A DNA stretch of 64,000 bases from Dastarcus helophoroides. Its lineage: Eukaryota; Arthropoda; Insecta; Coleoptera; Bothrideridae. A program made the position numbers and the translations under genes. The notes under the pieces are model-generated. The model worked only from the letters and a program-made list of their open reading frames with translations, made no database searches and was not told the DNA's origin. Positions 61,715 to 64,000 of this stretch are shown here, in pieces. The DNA is taken from the NCBI GenBank assembly GCA_028583605.1, contig CM053328.1, positions 1,280,501 to 1,344,500 on the forward strand, in the 5' to 3' direction. Numbering within the stretch: the stretch's first letter is position 1; every line of letters starts with the position of its first letter.

Positions 61715-63567
61715 GAATGAAATGCCTCTACGTTGTGATGTCGATGTCCACCTTCAATGTTCCCAATAAATAACTCCATGCATTTATGGTGCTTTTCCCT
61801 TGGGAGTGCTTTCGTGAAGATGTCGGCTGCCATCTCGGAGGTTGGAATATATTCCAGCTCGATGTGTCCACTTTTCAAGATTTCTCGCACGTAATGATGT
61901 CTTACATCAATATGTTTCGATCTTCCGTGGAATACTGGGTTTCGTGCGAGTAGTTGAGCCCCTCTGTTGTCGTTAGCAATTACAGTTGCTGAGGTTTGTT
62001 TGAACCCGATTTCTGATAAGAATCTTCTTAGATACAAGGCCTCGCGAGCAGCTTCTGTTAGACTCATGTATTCGGATTCAGTTGAGGACAGTGCAACTGT
62101 TCTTTGCTTTCTTGATTCCCAGCACACTGCGGCATTGTTCTTTGTGAATGCGAAACCTGTATAGGACCTTCTGTCGATTTGACAACCAGCCCAATCTGCG
62201 TCTACGAAGCCTTTCAGGTTTCCAGGACCTCTTCTGTAAACGATGCCGTAGTCGATGGTTCCCTTCAGGTATCGCAGGATTCGCTTTGCAGCTTTCCAGT
62301 GTTCTTCTCCGTAACATGTGTTAAACTGGCTTAGGTAGCTCACCGCATAAGAAATATCAGGCCTGGTAGCTACCGCTAAGTAGTTTAGTGCTCCAATTAA
62401 TTCCCGGTATGGTTTCTTGACGTCGCATTCTTCTGGGTTTTCTTCTTTTGCGAGTTTCTTATTAGGCTCCATGGGAGTTGACACTGGGTTTGAATTTTCC
62501 ATTCCAAATTGATGTAATATCTCTCGAATATAACTGGATTGCGACATTGTTATGCAATTTCCTATCAAGATCTCGATTCCTAAACAATACTTTACGTCGC
62601 CCAGATCTTTCAGTTCAAAATCTTGCATTAGTTCGTTTTTAATGAAATTCAGATTCGATGTTTTATTATATGCAACGAGTACATCGTCAACGTAGATTAA
62701 GACGATTATCAATTCGCCCCCTCGTTTCATATAATATACACATGGATCGGCGTTGGTTGGTTTCAGCTCCATACTTTGCAGTTTTTCGTCAAATCGTTTG
62801 TTCCACTGATGACCAGCTTGCTTGAGTCCATACAGTGCCTTCTTGATTTGACAGACTTTATCGCCTTTTGTAATTTCGTTTAACATCTTCTTTGCACGAA
62901 CGCCTATGTAGTTGTTTCCGTTTCGTTTTATAATTTCTTGCAATAATTCAACAAGGAGTTGTGGTTTCTCCATGTAAATTTCTTCATCAATTGTTCCATT
63001 TAAATATGCTGTGGTGATGTCGAATTGGTGAATTTTCAGGTTGAATTCCGCTGATAATGCTAACAGCAATCTGACGGAACTTAGTCGTGCCACGGGAGCA
63101 AATGTTTCGTGAAAGTCTACGCCAGGTTGTTGCGTGAAACCCTTTGCGACTACCCGAGCCTTTCTTCTCTGGATGCTTCCATCAGCATTATACTTGTTTC
63201 GTAGTATTGTTCTGCAGCCGATGACTTGTCTATTTCTTGGACGATCGACGATGTTCCAAGTGTCATTTTTAACGAGACATTCTATTTCATCGACGATGGC
63301 GCTTTTCCAATCATCTGAGTTTGGCCCATTGATTGCGTTTTTCCATGAGATTTCAGTCATATATGCGAAGTTCGTTTCGAAATTCTCAATTTCATCAGCC
63401 GAATTTTTAGAATAATGTTCGTCTGATTCAATTTCCGATGTTTCTTCTTGGCTTGCAGAATTGATCAGATTGTATTGTTTCCTCGGACGGCCGGGTTGAC
63501 CTGTCTTCACTTTCTTTGGACGGCCAGGTCTTCTTTTGATAGCTTGTTGAGGTTTGGTATTGACCAC
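61663..63567 (-). CDS. Ty1/copia pol: reverse transcriptase and RNase H
   Basis: The open frame of 634 residues has the RVT_2 region (W..A...E...L..N.TW, RKARVVAKGFTQQPGVDF, APVARLSSVRLLLA, FDITTAYLNG), the catalytic LIYVDDVLV and LGIEI, then RNase H with DADWAG, ALSSTESEYM, NDNRGAQLL and HIDVRHHYV. Both are part of the polyprotein that copies retrotransposon RNA into DNA in virus-like particles. No internal stop. It continues from an upstream frame (63568-63911) through a frame change, so the whole polyprotein is broken at least once. The first codon given is only the first Met of this frame. Confidence 0.95.
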   Translation of the reverse strand: MVNTKPQQAIKRRPGRPKKVKTGQPGRPRKQYNLINSASQEETSEIESDEHYSKNSADEIENFETNFAYMTEISWKNAINGPNSDDWKSAIVDEIECLVKNDTWNIVDRPRNRQVIGCRTILRNKYNADGSIQRRKARVVAKGFTQQPGVDFHETFAPVARLSSVRLLLALSAEFNLKIHQFDITTAYLNGTIDEEIYMEKPQLLVELLQEIIKRNGNNYIGVRAKKMLNEITKGDKVCQIKKALYGLKQAGHQWNKRFDEKLQSMELKPTNADPCVYYMKRGGELIIVLIYVDDVLVAYNKTSNLNFIKNELMQDFELKDLGDVKYCLGIEILIGNCITMSQSSYIREILHQFGMENSNPVSTPMEPNKKLAKEENPEECDVKKPYRELIGALNYLAVATRPDISYAVSYLSQFNTCYGEEHWKAAKRILRYLKGTIDYGIVYRRGPGNLKGFVDADWAGCQIDRRSYTGFAFTKNNAAVCWESRKQRTVALSSTESEYMSLTEAAREALYLRRFLSEIGFKQTSATVIANDNRGAQLLARNPVFHGRSKHIDVRHHYVREILKSGHIELEYIPTSEMAADIFTKALPREKHHKCMELFIGNIEGGHRHHNVEAFHSRGSVRARQSKYLHLVK

Positions 63568-64000
63568 CGGGGTTCGTTGATCTCTTCTTCAATATCGTAT
63601 TCCTTGGGTGTATGTTCGGCAGGCGTTGGCTTTTCATCGGAGTTGATGAGAAGTTCAATGAACCTTGGTTGGGCTTCTTCAGGTCGTTGAACTCGATTCG
63701 AATCACCAGATTTTGCAATATTCTCCCCCTTAAACATACTATTAGTGAATTTTATGTCACGGGCAACAATAACCTTTTGAAGACTAGGTATCCAGATTCG
63801 ATATCCCTTGGATTGTCCGTCGTATCCAACAAATGTGCCCTTCAGACCGCGCTTATCGAACTTTCCCTTCTTTGGATTCTTGTCGAGCGTATAGATTTCT
63901 TCTTGTTCTGAAGTGCGTCACGTCTGGTCGCCTATTCTTCCACAGTTCGAATAGCGTTTTTCCGTTTAATACGTCCGTGATACAGCGATTCCTGGTGTAA
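63507..64000 (-). pseudogene. Copia integrase C-terminal part, running off the right edge
   Basis: Minus strand from 64000: NRCITDVLNGKTLFELWKNR, then after a frame change near 63912 the zone KFDKRGLKGTFVGYDGQSKG, KVIVARDIKFTNSMF and an acidic linker to 63507. These are typical of the copia integrase C-terminal GKTPxExW and FxGY motifs. The linker frame overlaps the start of the reverse-transcriptase frame and needs another shift to join it. The remainder of the element, including gag and the 5' LTR, is outside. Confidence 0.85.

Overview
This window is AT-rich eukaryotic DNA from an insect. A beetle is my best guess, from the overall mix of repeat families, but that is inference and not shown by any single gene. 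Evidence for a eukaryote: spliced genes with GT-AG introns, insect-type transposons (hAT, Tc1/mariner with a DUF4817-like N-terminus, Jockey-type LINEs, Ty1/copia), an 824-bp (GT)n microsatellite and very long A/T-rich satellites. I saw no tRNA, rRNA or CRISPR array. Most of the 64 kb is nested mobile DNA. The only clear ordinary host gene is a Golgi-type glycosyltransferase present in two copies.

Layout. 1-3306: 5'-truncated, four-exon gene of a zinc-finger/tyrosine-recombinase-like family. 3859-5310: giant (GT)n and a short satellite. 5991-9180: A/T-rich satellite built as a large foldback. 9181-18290: a TIR element holding a Tc1/mariner element (9416-17561, TA target duplication, ~680-bp inverted arms), itself swollen by a ~380-bp satellite. 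18640-20563 (-): dead DUF7869-like gene. 21512-23975 (-): 5'-truncated LINE. 24309-28190: hAT-type element (8-bp duplication) filled with a ~370-bp satellite. 28534-39879: nest of elements. The outermost unit carries an intact spliced tyrosine recombinase gene (38549-39704) and 24-bp inverted ends. It is split by a 9.8-kb element (28671-38512, TAA duplication) with an uncharacterised RNase H-like transposase, which is split in turn by a hAT element (29000-36226, 8-bp duplication) holding its own transposase, a MITE (32414-33180, 8-bp duplication) and a further inverted-repeat element with exon remnants.

39878-47008: three-exon alpha-1,4-glycosyltransferase gene. Its second intron has grown to 4.5 kb by satellite DNA and contains a sequence that folds as a type I hammerhead ribozyme (42482-42554). 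47062-49735 (-): decayed LINE with a mutated catalytic motif. 51758-54904: second satellite-filled hAT element. 56421-56820: inverted pair of hammerhead ribozymes. 57378-59171: duplicate of the glycosyltransferase promoter, first exon and part of intron 1. 58492-61320: foldback with ~680-bp arms around a broken gene of an uncharacterised insect family. 61663-64000 (-): copia retrotransposon running off the right edge.

The signals most worth following are: (i) hammerhead ribozymes of the minimal-helix-III type at two loci; (ii) a tyrosine recombinase gene between terminal inverted repeats, unlike the usual Crypton layout; (iii) a repeated association of one satellite motif (AAAAGTCGAAATTT-like) with the inside of unrelated TIR elements; and (iv) the uncharacterised TAA-duplicating element with CACAGGCCC ends.
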